NCBI GenBank assembly: GCA_023512835.1
Contig: CM042092.1
Location: 27,911,543 to 27,975,542 of the forward strand
Direction of reading: 5' to 3'
Source of the DNA: Taxillus chinensis
Lineage: Eukaryota; Streptophyta; Magnoliopsida; Santalales; Loranthaceae
Length of the DNA: 64,000 nucleotides
Below are positions 44,219-55,656 of the stretch, in pieces; the stretch's first letter is position 1; each line of letters starts with the position of its first letter. A program made the translations under genes and the position numbers. The notes under the pieces are model-generated. The model saw nothing but the letters and a program-made list of their open reading frames with translations, was not told where the DNA came from and ran no database searches.

Positions 44219-44350
44219 ATACCCCTGGCCCACCAACTCCTCGATTTGCCTCTGAAGCTCCCTCAAGTCGGCTGGCCCCATACGATACGCTACTTGAGAA
44301 ATCGGACCCGTCCCCGGCACCAACTCAATGGTGAACTCCACACTCCTCTT
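44219..44350 (-). pseudogene. Chromo-B protease-RT linker fragment
   Basis: The minus strand reads 44 open codons including EFTIELVPGTGPISQVAYRM and GPADLRELQRQIEELVGQGY, the conserved segment before the RT of chromoviruses. Chromo-A has the same segment in a decayed form at about 59580-59680. Sire-2 cuts it on one side and the Chromo-A LTR on the other. With the LTR pieces at 20757-32715 it is best explained as the same minus-strand element with the DNA between lost. Confidence 0.82.
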
Positions 44351-44767
44351 TGTAAGGACCCGTACCTTGAGTTAGTCACAGTTTTGCCTTCTGAGTAGAG
44401 TTTTTCTAGATTTTGACCTAGTGAATGGGCTCAAATGAATTCACGTGCAAAAGGAAAGATGCTTAGAATGATGTCCTCTATCTACCACAGAAGTTTCAGG
44501 CCAAACGGACGTGTATGTGAGGTGCACGTGATATGGGTCCAATTCACGTGCAAGTGTGGTTGTCTTCTAAATGATGCAAGGAAGTTAGGGGTGAAGTTTG
44601 AGCGCATTTGGAGTGCATATGGAGTTGCACGTGAATTGGGGAATTCACGTGCAAATTGGCGTGCAGCCATATTTTTGCATGGTCCCCTTGGTTTTGACAT
44701 TCTAATGAACTTTCTCCAAAGGACCATGTTGAAATTCTGAGTATTTTGGCCTATATGGGTGCGGAAA
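44351..44767 (+). repeat. Chromo-A 5' LTR, left part
   Basis: Begins TGTAAGGACCCGTACC, same as the 3' LTR at 62614. Includes the U3 inverted repeat CACGTGAATT / AATTCACGTG around GGGG at 44628-44651. Ends in the LARD-3 target GGAAA. Confidence 0.92.
44628..44651 (+). repeat. U3 inverted repeat of Chromo-A
   Basis: Perfect 10-bp arms CACGTGAATT and AATTCACGTG around a GGGG loop. In sister LTRs the same place reads ACGCCAATT and AATTGGCGT around GGGG, so both arms changed together. Second copy at 62891-62914. Confidence 0.85.
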
Positions 44768-46650
44768 TGTAATGACCCGTGTGTAACCCGTGTGTAAGGA
44801 GTTAACCACAAACACCTTGGATGTTGGTACACAAGTTTAAGGTAAGAGATGAGCCCAAGAGGGGACTTTTGAGAGGTGCATGTGTCAAACGATAGCGTAC
44901 ATTTATGCCCTAGGAAGATGCTATGCGTTCCAAGCGGTTTAAGTGTTTTGGCTGATCTTGGAGCTCACTTTTGACCTAGTAGATGGCCTCAAACAATTGG
45001 CGTGCAAGAACAAAAGTTTCTTAGAATGAGGTCCTCTATCTACCACAGAAATTTCAGAGCATTTGGAGCTGCACGTGAATTCACCCATTTCACGTGCAAG
45101 CATATTTTTGCTTCTCAGGCCTCTACAAGATGCAAGGAGACTTGGGGTAAAGTTTGGGTGCATTTGGAGCTGCACGCCAATTGGGGAATTGGCGTTCAAA
45201 TTGGCGTGCAGGCATATTTTTGCATGGTTCCCTTGGTTTTGTCATTCTAATGATCTTTCTCCAAAGGACCATGTTGAAATTCGAGTATTTTGGCCTATAT
45301 GGGTGCGGATAGGTGCTAACTTGTGTGATCAAAACTACGTCATTTTGATCCTGGGTTTACTTAATCAAAACTACGTCGTTTTGATGTGGATGGTGTCTAT
45401 ATAAGGAGGGCTTGAGTTTGAGTTTAGGGTTCTTGTGTTCCTTTGCTGCATCTTGCCCGAGAGAGAGAGAGCTAGAGAGAGAGAGGGGAGGGGAGTTGCT
45501 TTGTTCTTGCTTGGAGCATCTTGCGTGGGGAGGACGGCGTTTGGCGCGGGAGCAAGGAAGATCTGCTTTAAGGTAGGGGTTCTGTTCTTCCTAATCCCTC
45601 CTCTTGTCCTAGGGTCCTAGGGCGGATTCTGGTCAGATCTGTTTATATATACATATGTAATCCATATAGGTGTGATCTCCTATATGGATGTTGGCCTTCG
45701 ATGGCGTATTGGTGTGATTTCGAGGTTGGGTGGTTAGTGCAAGTTAAGTGTTTGATAAAATGCCGGTGTGGATATGCCTGTATGAATATGCCTGTGTGTA
45801 TGCTCGAACGTGTTTGAAATAATGCCTGTGAGGCTATGTATATTCCGTGTCCGAAATAATATCCGTGTGGCCTGGGTTTGTGAGCCTGTGAATATGTGCA
45901 TGCTAAGTGTTCGACGTTATTCCCGTGTGACTAAGCATATTAAGTGTTTGATGTTATGCCTGTATGGCCTTATGTCTTGTGTGGTTGCTTGTACACCCGG
46001 TGGCCGTGGAAGCCCGGGACCGTTTTGTGTTAGCCTTGAGGTCATGGAAACTTGGCCTGAAGAGGCGGTTAAATCACTTGGCCTGAAGAGGCGGTTAAAT
46101 CACTTGGCCTGAAGAGGCGGTTAAATAACTTGGCCTCAAGAGGCGGTTAAATCACTTGTTGTTAAAGTGTTAGCCTTGTGGCGATGGCGGTTGTAATTGT
46201 TGATGTGGTTGTTGTTATGTCTGTTGAAATGATTGTAACACGACACCGCACTTGTACACATGGCATGTAGATGCTAGGAGCATGGGATGGGTTGGGGAGA
46301 CATGATCCCTACTGAGCTGTGGATGCTCACCCCTCCTACTATGGTGTGTTTTCTTGCAGGAACCTACAGGCGTTAGGTGGGAACACCAAGGTGGAAGAGT
46401 TCCATTTTGTGGCTTTGTTTTGTGTTATTTGCAGTATGTAATTTTGTTGAGGCATTGTAACCCCAGTGGGGAGATATTGTAATGAAGTTTGAAACATAAT
46501 AAAGGCATGTGGTTTCAATTAAATAATTATATGATTTTGGTTTCTGAAAAGAAATGTGAAGTGTATATTGTATTCTACCCCTTTGTCCAAACCCGGATAA
46601 AGGGAGGGTCACGTTTCGGTCTCCTCGGGTTGGAAATCCGGGGCGTGACA
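44768..46650 (+). repeat. LARD-3 5' LTR
   Basis: 1,883 bp, TGTAATGACCCG to GGGGCGTGACA; TATATAAG at 45398-45405, GA run about 45460-45484 interrupted by CTA, GCCTGAAGAGGC array at 46053-46158. Confidence 0.93.
46053..46158 (+). repeat. Tandem array in LARD-3 5' LTR
   Basis: Four 26-bp units of TTGGCCTGAAGAGGCGGTTA plus AATCAC. Partner at 55051-55160. Confidence 0.9.
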
Positions 46651-46653
46651 ATA

Positions 46654-46665
46654 TGGTATCAGAGC
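46654..46665 (+). other. LARD-3 primer-binding site (tRNA-iMet)
   Basis: TGGTATCAGAGC three bases after the 5' LTR. Confidence 0.93.
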
Positions 46666-47166
46666 ATGGTCTAGTTGGCCTAGGGTAGTGGGCGGGTCTG
46701 GTTATCTTGAGTCCTTTGGAGGAACCTGGAGGGACGTGCCTGATCAACATGGTCCTCTTTGAGCCTCTAAGGTGTACTTGGGGTAGTCCAGACCTGAGGT
46801 AGGATTTGCATGCATTGGCATTAGGGCACTAGTTGCATTGGTTGTCTTTGTGTGATTGACCGAGATAAAGCATGTGAGAGAAAATATGAAGAACATGTTT
46901 TAATCTGTGCAACTCTGATTAACTCTGATTTTATGACAACTTGAGCTGTATGCTTGTGGCATTGCTGTTTGTGCAATGTGGTTTAATGAGAACTGAAATG
47001 TGTACAGTGTGTGTAATTGCATGGATAAATGGTTTGAACGTGATAACATGGAAAAGAATTTGTGATGGTTCGAGCATGAAAACATGGAAAAGAAATTGTG
47101 GAAGTGAAACTGTGTGCTTGGAAACTTGAGGCTTGTGACCTGTTAACAAAAAAAAAATTTATATAT
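46666..47166 (+). other. LARD-3 leader, left of sL4
   Basis: Noncoding leader homologous to 26056-26580. It ends in an A-rich run and the sL4 target TATAT (47162-47166). Confidence 0.75.
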
Positions 47167-49375
47167 TGTAAAGACTCGTATTTGGGTAGTTTTGAGAGAT
47201 AGTCATTCTATGGGAATGTAACTATCTGGACGGTAGTGTAGCCGTCGATGTGAGCATTTTGACTGTACTTGAGCCCGATTCCGAGTCGGGGCCCCGTTTG
47301 ACCCGATTGTTGACTTTTCGGGGTCTATTGGTTGACTTTGCGTTTGAGCGGTCATTTGGGTGTACTAATATCTGTGTAGTATTGTGCTCGTCATTTCGAG
47401 CGTTTTGACTGTAGTTTGACTCAATTTGGAGTTCGGGACCTTGGAGGTTAATTATTGACTGGGTCAATGGTTGACTAGGTCAGTTGACTGGCAAAAATAT
47501 AAATAGGGGAAAGAGAGCTTCCACGTTACGTTTCAGCGTTTCAAGTTTCTGCGTTGGAGAGCTTAGAGAGAGAAAGAGAGAAGGAAGCTTGGAGGCCTTG
47601 GCGATTTGGGGCGTTTTGAGCTCGTTCAAGCATCAAGAATCATTCCAGGTAGGTGTTCCATTGATTCTCCACCCTTTTCTTGTTGTTTTTTTGGATTAAC
47701 ATGTAAGAATTTGATGAAATCATGCAAATTCGTGTTGAACCCTAGAATTTGGGGAAAAACCAATTTTGGGTTGAATCTTGTATTTAAATGCGTTCTGAGG
47801 GGTAAGACGTGATTTAAAACCTAATATATAGTATTAGGTATGAGTTTTATGAGATTTCGGGTTGAATCCAGACGAGAAACAAGTGAGAAACGATGATGAA
47901 CGAGAATCGTCGTGAATTGGGTAGAGAACGACCGATGAGATCGACCGGAAATTGAAAATTTCGAATGTGCGATTTCGAAGGTTCGAAGGTAGGTTCGATG
48001 TAGTGTAATTTCGAGTGTCGAATGTGAAATTTTCGAGTGTCGTTTCGAAGGTTCGAAGGTACTTCAAGGGAGTTTCAAGGCAGTTCATGGGTACTTCGAA
48101 GGTAGTTTTCGAAGGTAGTTCGAGTGTAGGTTCGAGAGTCGAAGGCAGTCCGAAAAGAGATTCGAAAATACAGATTCGAAATGCAGATTCGAAATGCAGA
48201 TTTGACTGGACTGGACCTATTTACATTGCAACCTATACCCATCTACACATTTAAGTTATACTTAAGTTACAATGTAAATAACGAAATACCCCCCATTTGG
48301 ATTCAAAGAAAAATACTAGAAAAATTAATTCCCATTATTTCAAAATGTGAAATTTGGGATTTAGTGTAAAATTTCGGAAAAACCCAAAAGTTCGTAGTGG
48401 TGAATTTTTGGAAAGTGGGGTTAGACGTCTCGAAAAAATCCCCAAAAATCAGATTATCTTATTTATGCTATGGGAACCCAATGCCGGGACTTTTGATTTC
48501 AAGAAAATAGCTGTTATGGGTACTTCCTTCATAAATCAAGGATTGAGGATTTACTTGTGAAGACTGGCTACAGTTCCAAAGGAAATGTCGAGAATGACAT
48601 GCCATACTCATGTTAGTATGTTGATGTGGGGTATTGGGGCATGGACTCCGTGACTTGTTTGGGTTCTCACCGTGATGCACCGATGGTGCTATGTGGTTGA
48701 CATGGCAGGCATATGCACCGATGGCAGGCCGGTGTGGCGACTTTGGTCCGGGCATATAAGCGCCGTGGTAGGGCTGAGTGCCCTGAGTGGGATCCTAGTG
48801 AGGATCGTGGACAAGCTGTCTGTGTGGGCAAGCTAGGTCCTGATGTTTGTTTGCGGCCGAGTCCTGATGATTGTGCACACTACACGGTGCACGAGTACAC
48901 GAGCATGTAGTATGGACTTGTATGTTTGCATGATGTGGAGTGTCGGGGTCACCTACTGAGCTTGTCGCTCACCCCTACTTGTTGTTTACCTTTTTCAGGT
49001 GTGACCCGAGACTAGTGGAGGACTTTCTTCCAAGAGGACGTGCCCACTACTCTGATGTATGATGCGATCGTATTCCGTATTCGTATTGTGTATTGTATTA
49101 TGTTTGTATCCCGGACATGGGTCCGTGGACAGTTGTATTTGCATACTGTTTGTGATGTGATGTCAGTATGACTGTTTGACTTAATGTGTGCATGATGATA
49201 TATGGGAAAGTACAGGATTACCCTTGATGTATGACTGTACAGGGTTGCATATTTGGGACAGCACCCGCGGTGTAGTCTCTTTAGGTGCTAGTCACCAACT
49301 CCTTGACCTTTCGGGTGCGGGCAAGGGGAAGTCATGTACCCGGTTCCGGGTTCCCTGGAATTCGGGGACGTGACA
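47167..49375 (+). mobile_element. sL4: solo LTR of an unplaced family
   Basis: The 2,209-bp unit begins TGTAAAGACTCG and ends GGGGACGTGACA, with a perfect TSD, TATAT (47162-47166 and 49376-49380). The ends resemble the chromovirus-type LTRs (TGTAA..., ...CGTGACA) but the interior is unrelated to them. No coding frame. TATAAATA at 47499-47506, preceded by a dense TTGAC cluster and followed by a TTCGAA-rich stretch (47965-48195). Probably Ty3/gypsy, by its ends only. Confidence 0.9.
47259..47506 (+). promoter_or_regulatory. W-box cluster and TATA box of sL4
   Basis: Nine TTGAC cores on the plus strand (starting 47259, 47298, 47310, 47332, 47405, 47416, 47455, 47471, 47484) and GGTCAA (TTGACC reversed) at 47463. 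Eight are TTGACT and one TTGACC. The last ends 11 bp before TATAAATA (47499). TTGAC[CT] is the WRKY-binding W-box. Confidence 0.75.
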
Positions 49376-49380
49376 TATAT

Positions 49381-49553
49381 GATTTGTTTGGTGTTCTGTG
49401 AATGGTTGAGCATGTGATTTGCTTGGTACTGTGTGAAACAAGCGTGGTTATGAGCAATGCAATGGAATGTAAAATTGGTATAGTCTGTTAAATGTGAACC
49501 TATAGACTTGTGTGGTAATAATGCGTGTTATAGCTTAAGCTGCTTAGTCGGTA
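49381..49553 (+). other. LARD-3 leader, right of sL4
   Basis: Continues the noncoding leader after the TATAT duplication, homologous to 26590-26807. Confidence 0.75.
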
Positions 49554-49844
49554 GTGATCTCGCGATTGTTGAGATTATTGAGTGATAACCTAGAGCGCTG
49601 CCTTTTCGTGGAGCCAATGTCTCCAAAAATTGTGACCAGTACGACTATTGAGGTAGCAAAGAAGCCCGCCCCCCTCCAGGCTGGGCAAGTGGGAGAGCTG
49701 CAGGATGTAAGTAATGAGGTTGGCATCTTAAGCCTGGTAATTCAAGAGTTGAAGGATGAGATTCGACAACGACAACTGATTAAGAGCGAGGTACGTCGAG
49801 AGCTATCAACCCACATCATCGGGGGGATCTTGGGTGAAGATTAA
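49554..49844 (+). CDS. Small Gag-derived ORF of LARD-3 (96 aa)
   Basis: Open from Met 49554 to TAA 49842. It shares LRLLSDNLERCLFVEP, SPKIVT, TTIEVA, KPAP, AGQVGELQDVSN, EVGILSLVIQELKDEIRQ and the C-terminal HIIGG and LGED with the LARD-2 ORF; differences include short in-frame indels (loss of the DLIMA codons, gain of RQ). A truncated zinc knuckle follows (KVGHLQTACFG near 49945-49975). Keeping the frame in two of three copies is suggestive but not proof of function. Confidence 0.5.
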   Translation: MISRLLRLLSDNLERCLFVEPMSPKIVTSTTIEVAKKPAPLQAGQVGELQDVSNEVGILSLVIQELKDEIRQRQLIKSEVRRELSTHIIGGILGED

Positions 49845-49999
49845 TTGAAGCATAGTTGTCCTGATCAGCAAAAAGGGGCTCAAGAGGTAGAGACCAGTTT
49901 CCCAAAGGGGTTGTTCTTGCAGTGGGCAACCGGGACATTGGAAAGTAGGACATCTCCAGACAGCCTGTTTTGGTAAAGCAAGTCATGGTGCTAGAAGAC

Positions 50000-52900
50000 T
50001 GGCTCAACGAGCTAGGGATAAAGCAAAATTCAAGTGAGGCTAGGAGGACAGCATGGCAGAACTTTCCTTAGTCAAGGGTACGATTTTGATTCTCGCGTGT
50101 GAAGATTTCTGTTTAGTGGTGGTATCATATTTCTTTAATGATAGTGATCGGTTGAGTCTCGTGCAGGATTAGGTGAGGCTGGGTGAACCTTTGATTGTTG
50201 CGTTTCTAGCAATTTAATTAAGACACTTGTGATAGAGGGGTATTTTTGCTGGGTGGGCTCTTGAGCCACTGTTTTGTGTTAGGTGAGGCTTAGAAGGTCG
50301 TTTGAGTTACCATTTGGATGGACGTAGTTGGGGACCTACTAGAGAATAAATGAGTAAAATAAATAAAAATAAATATATGATACCAAAAGACTAATAAATT
50401 ACTAATGGTTATAAACAGTTGATGGAAAGAGTTGGTGGTTTTAATATGGTCTAAAGTGTTAATTGTATCTTTGTGTGGTAGTCAATTTTAGGCGCCCGTG
50501 TGTGAGGAAAGTAATAAATGTTACTGTGTTACCCCTAATACTCTAGCGTAGGTGAGATTACCTCTGGCCTAGCTAGCCTAGGAAGCTGGAGGCATGAGTT
50601 AGTGGCTTGTGGGTAGTGTGTGACCCCGCTGTGGCAACCTTGAGTAATAGAAATGTGTTTTCATGTGAGTAGAGGTTTCTGTAGATGTGCTACTTAAGAA
50701 GGATGTTCTTCTGGTAACCTTTCCAAGTATCAAGGTTGAGGGAGGAAATTGCCACTAGTATAACCCACCCCTTGAGTCATTGAAATCTAAATTGATTGGC
50801 GAGAGTGGTATGTGGTTTTAAGATTCTTATGGGTGTCCTGTGGAGATGGCTGCAAATTCTTGGGTGGCCAAACATTGACCACGTGTCATGCTGGTGGTGT
50901 GTGAAAGACCTTGGGTAATGTTCATGGGATATGTGGTGAAATGGGTTTGCGTATGTATAAAAATGTGATGAGTCCTGGAACTAGGTTACGAGTGAGTTTA
51001 TAGGATCGTGCCCGGCGAACCCAATCAGTGCAAGCAGGCAAGCGAGTGAGATTGGGCAGGCCTTGTTTTGGTTTTTCCTCATAATTGGGAGACACCTTCC
51101 GAGGGGTTGAGGATGTACGCCTGGTGGTAGGACCATTCCGTTAATCCATGTCGTGTGGGTAATAGGCTTAAAAGAGGCGAGGAGGTGGGGGCTAGTATGT
51201 CCTCTCTTACATGTGTTCTGCACAGTAGTTTATTTCGTGTGTTGTGGTTGTTTTGTTTTGTTGTGTGTGTTGCATATGTGTTAAAGGGGTATAGCAAAGT
51301 TCTTATGTGTGGGTCTCGTGGTAGACATATGCAGAGGAGTAGGAGGTGATGCATGCGCATATTATGTGCGGTATGGGATGAAGAGGGGTGTTATGTGTAA
51401 TGTTGATGCTATTCCTTGTCACGTGTGATGGCATGCTAAGTTAAAGTGTGAAAGTATTGATGAGTTATGATTCATTAAATGGAGTCAGATGTGAGTTTAG
51501 CTTGTAAGGGGTATTAGTGCTACCCCTTTGGGGGAGGTTTGTGTCCTGTGGCTATCATGGGGTCCTCATGCTACATATGTTCTTCTTGAAAGTCTTTCGT
51601 GTGCGTTTTGATGCGGTAAGTGAGATGGTCCATGCCATCAAAGTGTTGGTGTGTTTGGGAGCTACGTGAATGTCCCGAATAAGGAGTTTGTATGTCTCGT
51701 TTCTTGTGCCTACCCAGAGGAATTGCAGTGACCATATTAAGCTGCGGTTAGAGCCTGAGCATTTCTTGGTTAGTTTGAGTGTTTTGTTGGTGTGTTGAGA
51801 TAGTTCGTGATTGTTGGTATAGCAGGGTTAGTGGGCCATGAGGTGGAGTATGTCCTGGAGGCAAAGGATTCCTTTGTGACCTGTGAGTGGTGACACCGAG
51901 GATTCCGTTATTGTCATGTTGCCGGTAGGAGACTTTTCCAGGGTGGAGAGGACTACGTTGTTGGCAACTACCCGGCGTCAAAGAATTCCTGTCGCATGGA
52001 ATGTCTGCCGACTGAGTAAGGTGTTATCACTTGGGTTGTAACATAAGCCTCAGTTAGTGAAGGCTGTGTGGGCCCTTGGTGGATCCCTATTTGACCGTAG
52101 TTAGGGAGGTGTTATTTATGTGACGTTCTGGTTCATGGGATTCTTTGGTAGATTCTCACCGTTGGTGACTGGTGTTAGCCCGATCGTAGTTTTTAGTCTT
52201 GCCGTGATTGGGTATGGTACTGAATTCGTTGTTTTGAGTTACTCCTTGGACTCCGTTGGGCGTCTTGTTGACTGTGACCGAATTGGTGGAGGGCACACTT
52301 CATCCTGATGTAGTTGTGTCCTGGATTGTAAGTCATCTTGAGTTCCCTTTGGCATTGGTTGGGTTTTGTTGTTGCGTGTATCACTATAGAGTGAGGCGGT
52401 TTGAGCAGTGATGATGGTGCTACTGGGGTGATCTCCATGTGTAGAAACACGATTATGGTTTGTCTAATGCTTTTCTCTTGTTTGTTTGTGTTTCCTTGTG
52501 ACCTCTTAGTGTTTGCCGTTAGGGTAAGGTCTACATATGGGGTGTGGCTGCGTTGTACATTGTTGGGGTCCGTTGACATCCAATTTTGATGGTGTCATTG
52601 TTGGGTATTTTACATTGTGGAGTGTTGGTCCTATTGTGACATGAGTAGGCGTCTAACGCCGAGTACCCTGCTATGTCGATGCAGTGACTTCTCGTTCAAT
52701 CATATGAATTCTAGCGAATGGATGCTTCGTGCATAGGCTTATGGTGTTGGCCTTGTTCGGTTGTCGGGGTCTTCATGCATCCGTGGGAGGCTTCTCGACC
52801 TCACCGTTGTCGGACTTGCTCACGTGAGTTGTTGTCGGCGCTAATTGGCCAAGCTCTAGTTCTTGTTATGCTCATGGGTGTTATGTGTTGCTTTAATCTT

Positions 52901-53387
52901 CCCGTGATGTTTGCCACTTGATTTCTCTTTTCGGGGACGAACGGTCCAGAGGTGGGAAGGTTGTGAGGAAACTCCCTGCGGATGAGTTTGTATGGTGTCA
53001 GCGAGTGGGCAGTGGAACGTTAAACGTGTAGTAATGTTTTGTTTGTGCCTTGTTCCTTGTAGTGGTGTTTATGATGTGAGTTGGTCTGTGACCTATGTGA
53101 TTTGTTAAACGTACGTGTTGGGGATGGGCGTATATGTCGTACACCGTCGTGACATGTGAATACTTGTGCCATGTGTTAGGTGCGGAGACCAAGGATTGTT
53201 TGTGAGTTTAGAATATGTGTTTCCCTATCATGTTGTGTTGTATTGGGTTTGTGGGTACGTGCCTCCATGTGTGTTATTGTGTGATATCCTCATTCACGGG
53301 TGTGTGCATGGTTGTGGACGATGTGCATCAGCATGTGCATTATGGAACGTGTATTGTCTTTTCGAGGACGACACGTCCTATGGAGGA
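50000..53387 (+). other. LARD-3 noncoding internal domain
   Basis: Collinear with LARD-2 27300-30234, no pol-like frame. It holds two further imperfect copies of the pre-PPT hairpin module (about 52925-52945 and 53350-53370). Confidence 0.7.
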
Positions 53388-53453
53388 AATATGGAAACGC
53401 GAATCCATGATGCGTGAGCAACCCCCCGAGTTGTTCGAGGACGAACAATCTCA
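53388..53453 (+). pseudogene. LARD-3 polyprotein C-terminal remnant
   Basis: Reads EEIWKRESMMREQPPELFED then EQ and continues without a stop for two codons, equivalent to the chromodomain tail of Chromo-A. Inverted repeat TTGTTCG-AGGA-CGAACAA at 53431-53448. Confidence 0.78.
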
Positions 53454-53721
53454 AGGGTGGAGGGGTGGCTGTTGGCTGGTGTATTTGTATTTCCTTTCGA
53501 CTTTTGACTTTTATTTATATTGTGTTAATGAAATGTGCTTGTGATGGGTATTTGTGACATGTGGCTGTGTTTCCATAGATTGTGATGCATGTGGTTATGG
53601 ACTGTGGTGGCACTATGTTATATGCTATTGTGTACAATGTGCGGTGTATGACCCATTTGGGTGTTGTAGCTCGCCGTGTGGCAAATGGGTAGCTTGTGTT
53701 TGTTTTCCTCGTATGTCATTT

Positions 53722-53756
53722 CTTTTCGAGGACGAAAAGTCTTAAGGGGGAGAGAA
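53722..53756 (+). other. LARD-3 pre-PPT hairpin and PPT
   Basis: CTTTTCG-AGGA-CGAAAAG at 53722-53739, then TCTTAAGGGGGAGAGAA abutting the 3' LTR. Confidence 0.87.
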
Positions 53757-55651
53757 TGTAATGACCCGTGTGTAACCCGTGTGTAAGGAGTTAACCACAA
53801 ACACCTTGGATGTTGGTACACAAGTTTAAGGTAAGAGATGAGCCCAAGAGGGGACTTTTGAGAGGTGCATGTGTCAAGCGATAGCGTACATTTATGCCCT
53901 AGGAAGATGCTATGCGTTTACAGGCGGTTTTAAGCTGTTTTGGCTGATCTTGGAGCTCACTTTTGACCTAGTAGATGGCCTCAAACAATTGGCGTGCAAG
54001 AACAAAAGTTTCTTAGAATGAGGTCCTCTATCTACCACAGAAATTTCAGAGCATTTGGAGCTGCACGTGAATTCACCCATTTCACGTGCAAGCATATTTT
54101 TGCTTCTCAGGCCTCTACAAGATGCAAGGAGACTTGGGGTAAAGTTTGGGTGCATTTGGAGCTGCACGCCAATTGGGGAATTGGCGTTCAAATTGGCGTG
54201 CGAGCATATTTTTGCATGGTTCCCTTGGTTTTGTCATTCTAATGATCTTTCTCCAAAGGACCATGTTGAAATTCCGAGTATTTTGGCCTATATGGGTGCG
54301 GATAGGTGCTAACTTGTGTGATCAAAACTACGTCGTTTTGATCCTGGGTTTACTTAATCAAAACTACGTCGTTTTGATGTGGATGGTGTCTATATAAGGA
54401 GGGCTTGAGTTTGAGTTTAGGGTTCTTGTGTTCCTTTGCTGCAGCTTCTTGCTGAGAGAGAGAGAGAGCTAGAGAGAGAGAGGGAAGGGGAGTTGCTAGT
54501 TGCTTGCAGGAGCATCTTGCGTGGGGAGGACGGCGTTTGGCGCGGGAGCAAGGAAGATCTGCTTTAAGGTAGGGGTTCTGTTCTTCCTAATCCCTCCTCT
54601 GTCCTAGGGTCCTAGGCGGATTCTGGGTCAGTATCTGTTTATATATACATATGTAATCCATATAGGTGTGATCTCCTATATGGATGTTGGCCTTCGATGG
54701 CGTATTGGTGTGATTTCCGAGGTTGGGTGGTTAGTGCAAGTTAAGTGTTTGATAAAATGCCGGTGTGGATATGCCTGTATGAATATGCCTGTGTGTATGC
54801 TCGAACGTGTTTGAAATAATGCCTGTGAGGCTATGTATATTCCGTGTCCCGAAATAATATCTGTGTGGTTGGGTTTGTGAGCCTGTGAATATGTGCATGC
54901 TAAGTGTTCGACGTTATTCCCGTGTGACTAAGCATATTAAGTGTTTGATGTTATGCCTGTATGGCCTTATGTCTTTGTGTGGTTGCTTGTACACCCGGTG
55001 GGCTGTGGAAGCCCGGGACCGTTTTGTGTTAGCCTGTGAGGCTGTGGAAACTTGGCCTGAAGAGGCGGTTAAATCACTTGGCCTGAAGAGGCGGTTAAAT
55101 CACTTGGCCTGAAGAGGCGGTTAAATAACTTGGCCTGAAGAGGCGGTTAAATCACTTGTTGTTAAAGTGTTAGCCTGTGTGGCAGTGGCAGATTGTAATT
55201 GTTGATGTGGTTGTTGTTATGTCTGTTGAAATGATTGTAACACGACACCGCACTTGTACACATGGCATGTAGATGCTAGGAGCATGGGATGGGTTGGGGA
55301 GACATGATCCCTACGAGCCGTGGATGCTCACCCCTCCTACTATGGTGTGTTTTCTTGCAGGAACCTACGGGCGTTAGGTGGGAACACCAAGGTGGAAGAG
55401 TTCCATTTTGTGGCCTTGTTTTGTGTTATTTGCGGTATGTAATTTTGTTGAGGCATTGTAACCCCAGTGGGGAGATATTGTAATGAAGTTTGAAACATAA
55501 TAAAGGCATGTGGTTTCAATTAAATAATTATATGATTTTGGTTTCTGAAAAGAAATGTGAAGTGTATATTGTATTCTACCCCTTTGTCCAAACCCGGATA
55601 AAGGGAGGGTCACGTTCCGGTCTCCTCGGGTTGGAAATCCGGGGCGTGACA
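53757..55651 (+). repeat. LARD-3 3' LTR
   Basis: 1,895-bp partner of 44768-46650 with the same array at 55051-55160 and GA run at about 54454-54482. Confidence 0.93.
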
Positions 55652-55656
55652 GGAAA

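Larger units (their letters stand above)
44768..55651 (+). mobile_element. LARD-3: non-autonomous chromovirus derivative
   Basis: LTRs 44768-46650 and 53757-55651, TSD GGAAA (44763-44767 and 55652-55656), PBS 46654-46665, PPT 53744-53756. Without the inserted sL4 and its TSD the internal domain is about 4.9 kb. It carries the same small Gag-derived ORF (49554-49844) and polyprotein tail as LARD-2 and no pol. Inserted in the Chromo-A 5' LTR. Confidence 0.93.

Noticed and set aside
50981..51360. Overlapping frames in the LARD-3 core, also seen at 28420-28701 in LARD-2
   Set aside because: The frames are partly shared between copies but lie on both strands at once, include low-complexity text and lack protein-like motifs. 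Shared ancestry of noncoding DNA is enough to explain them.
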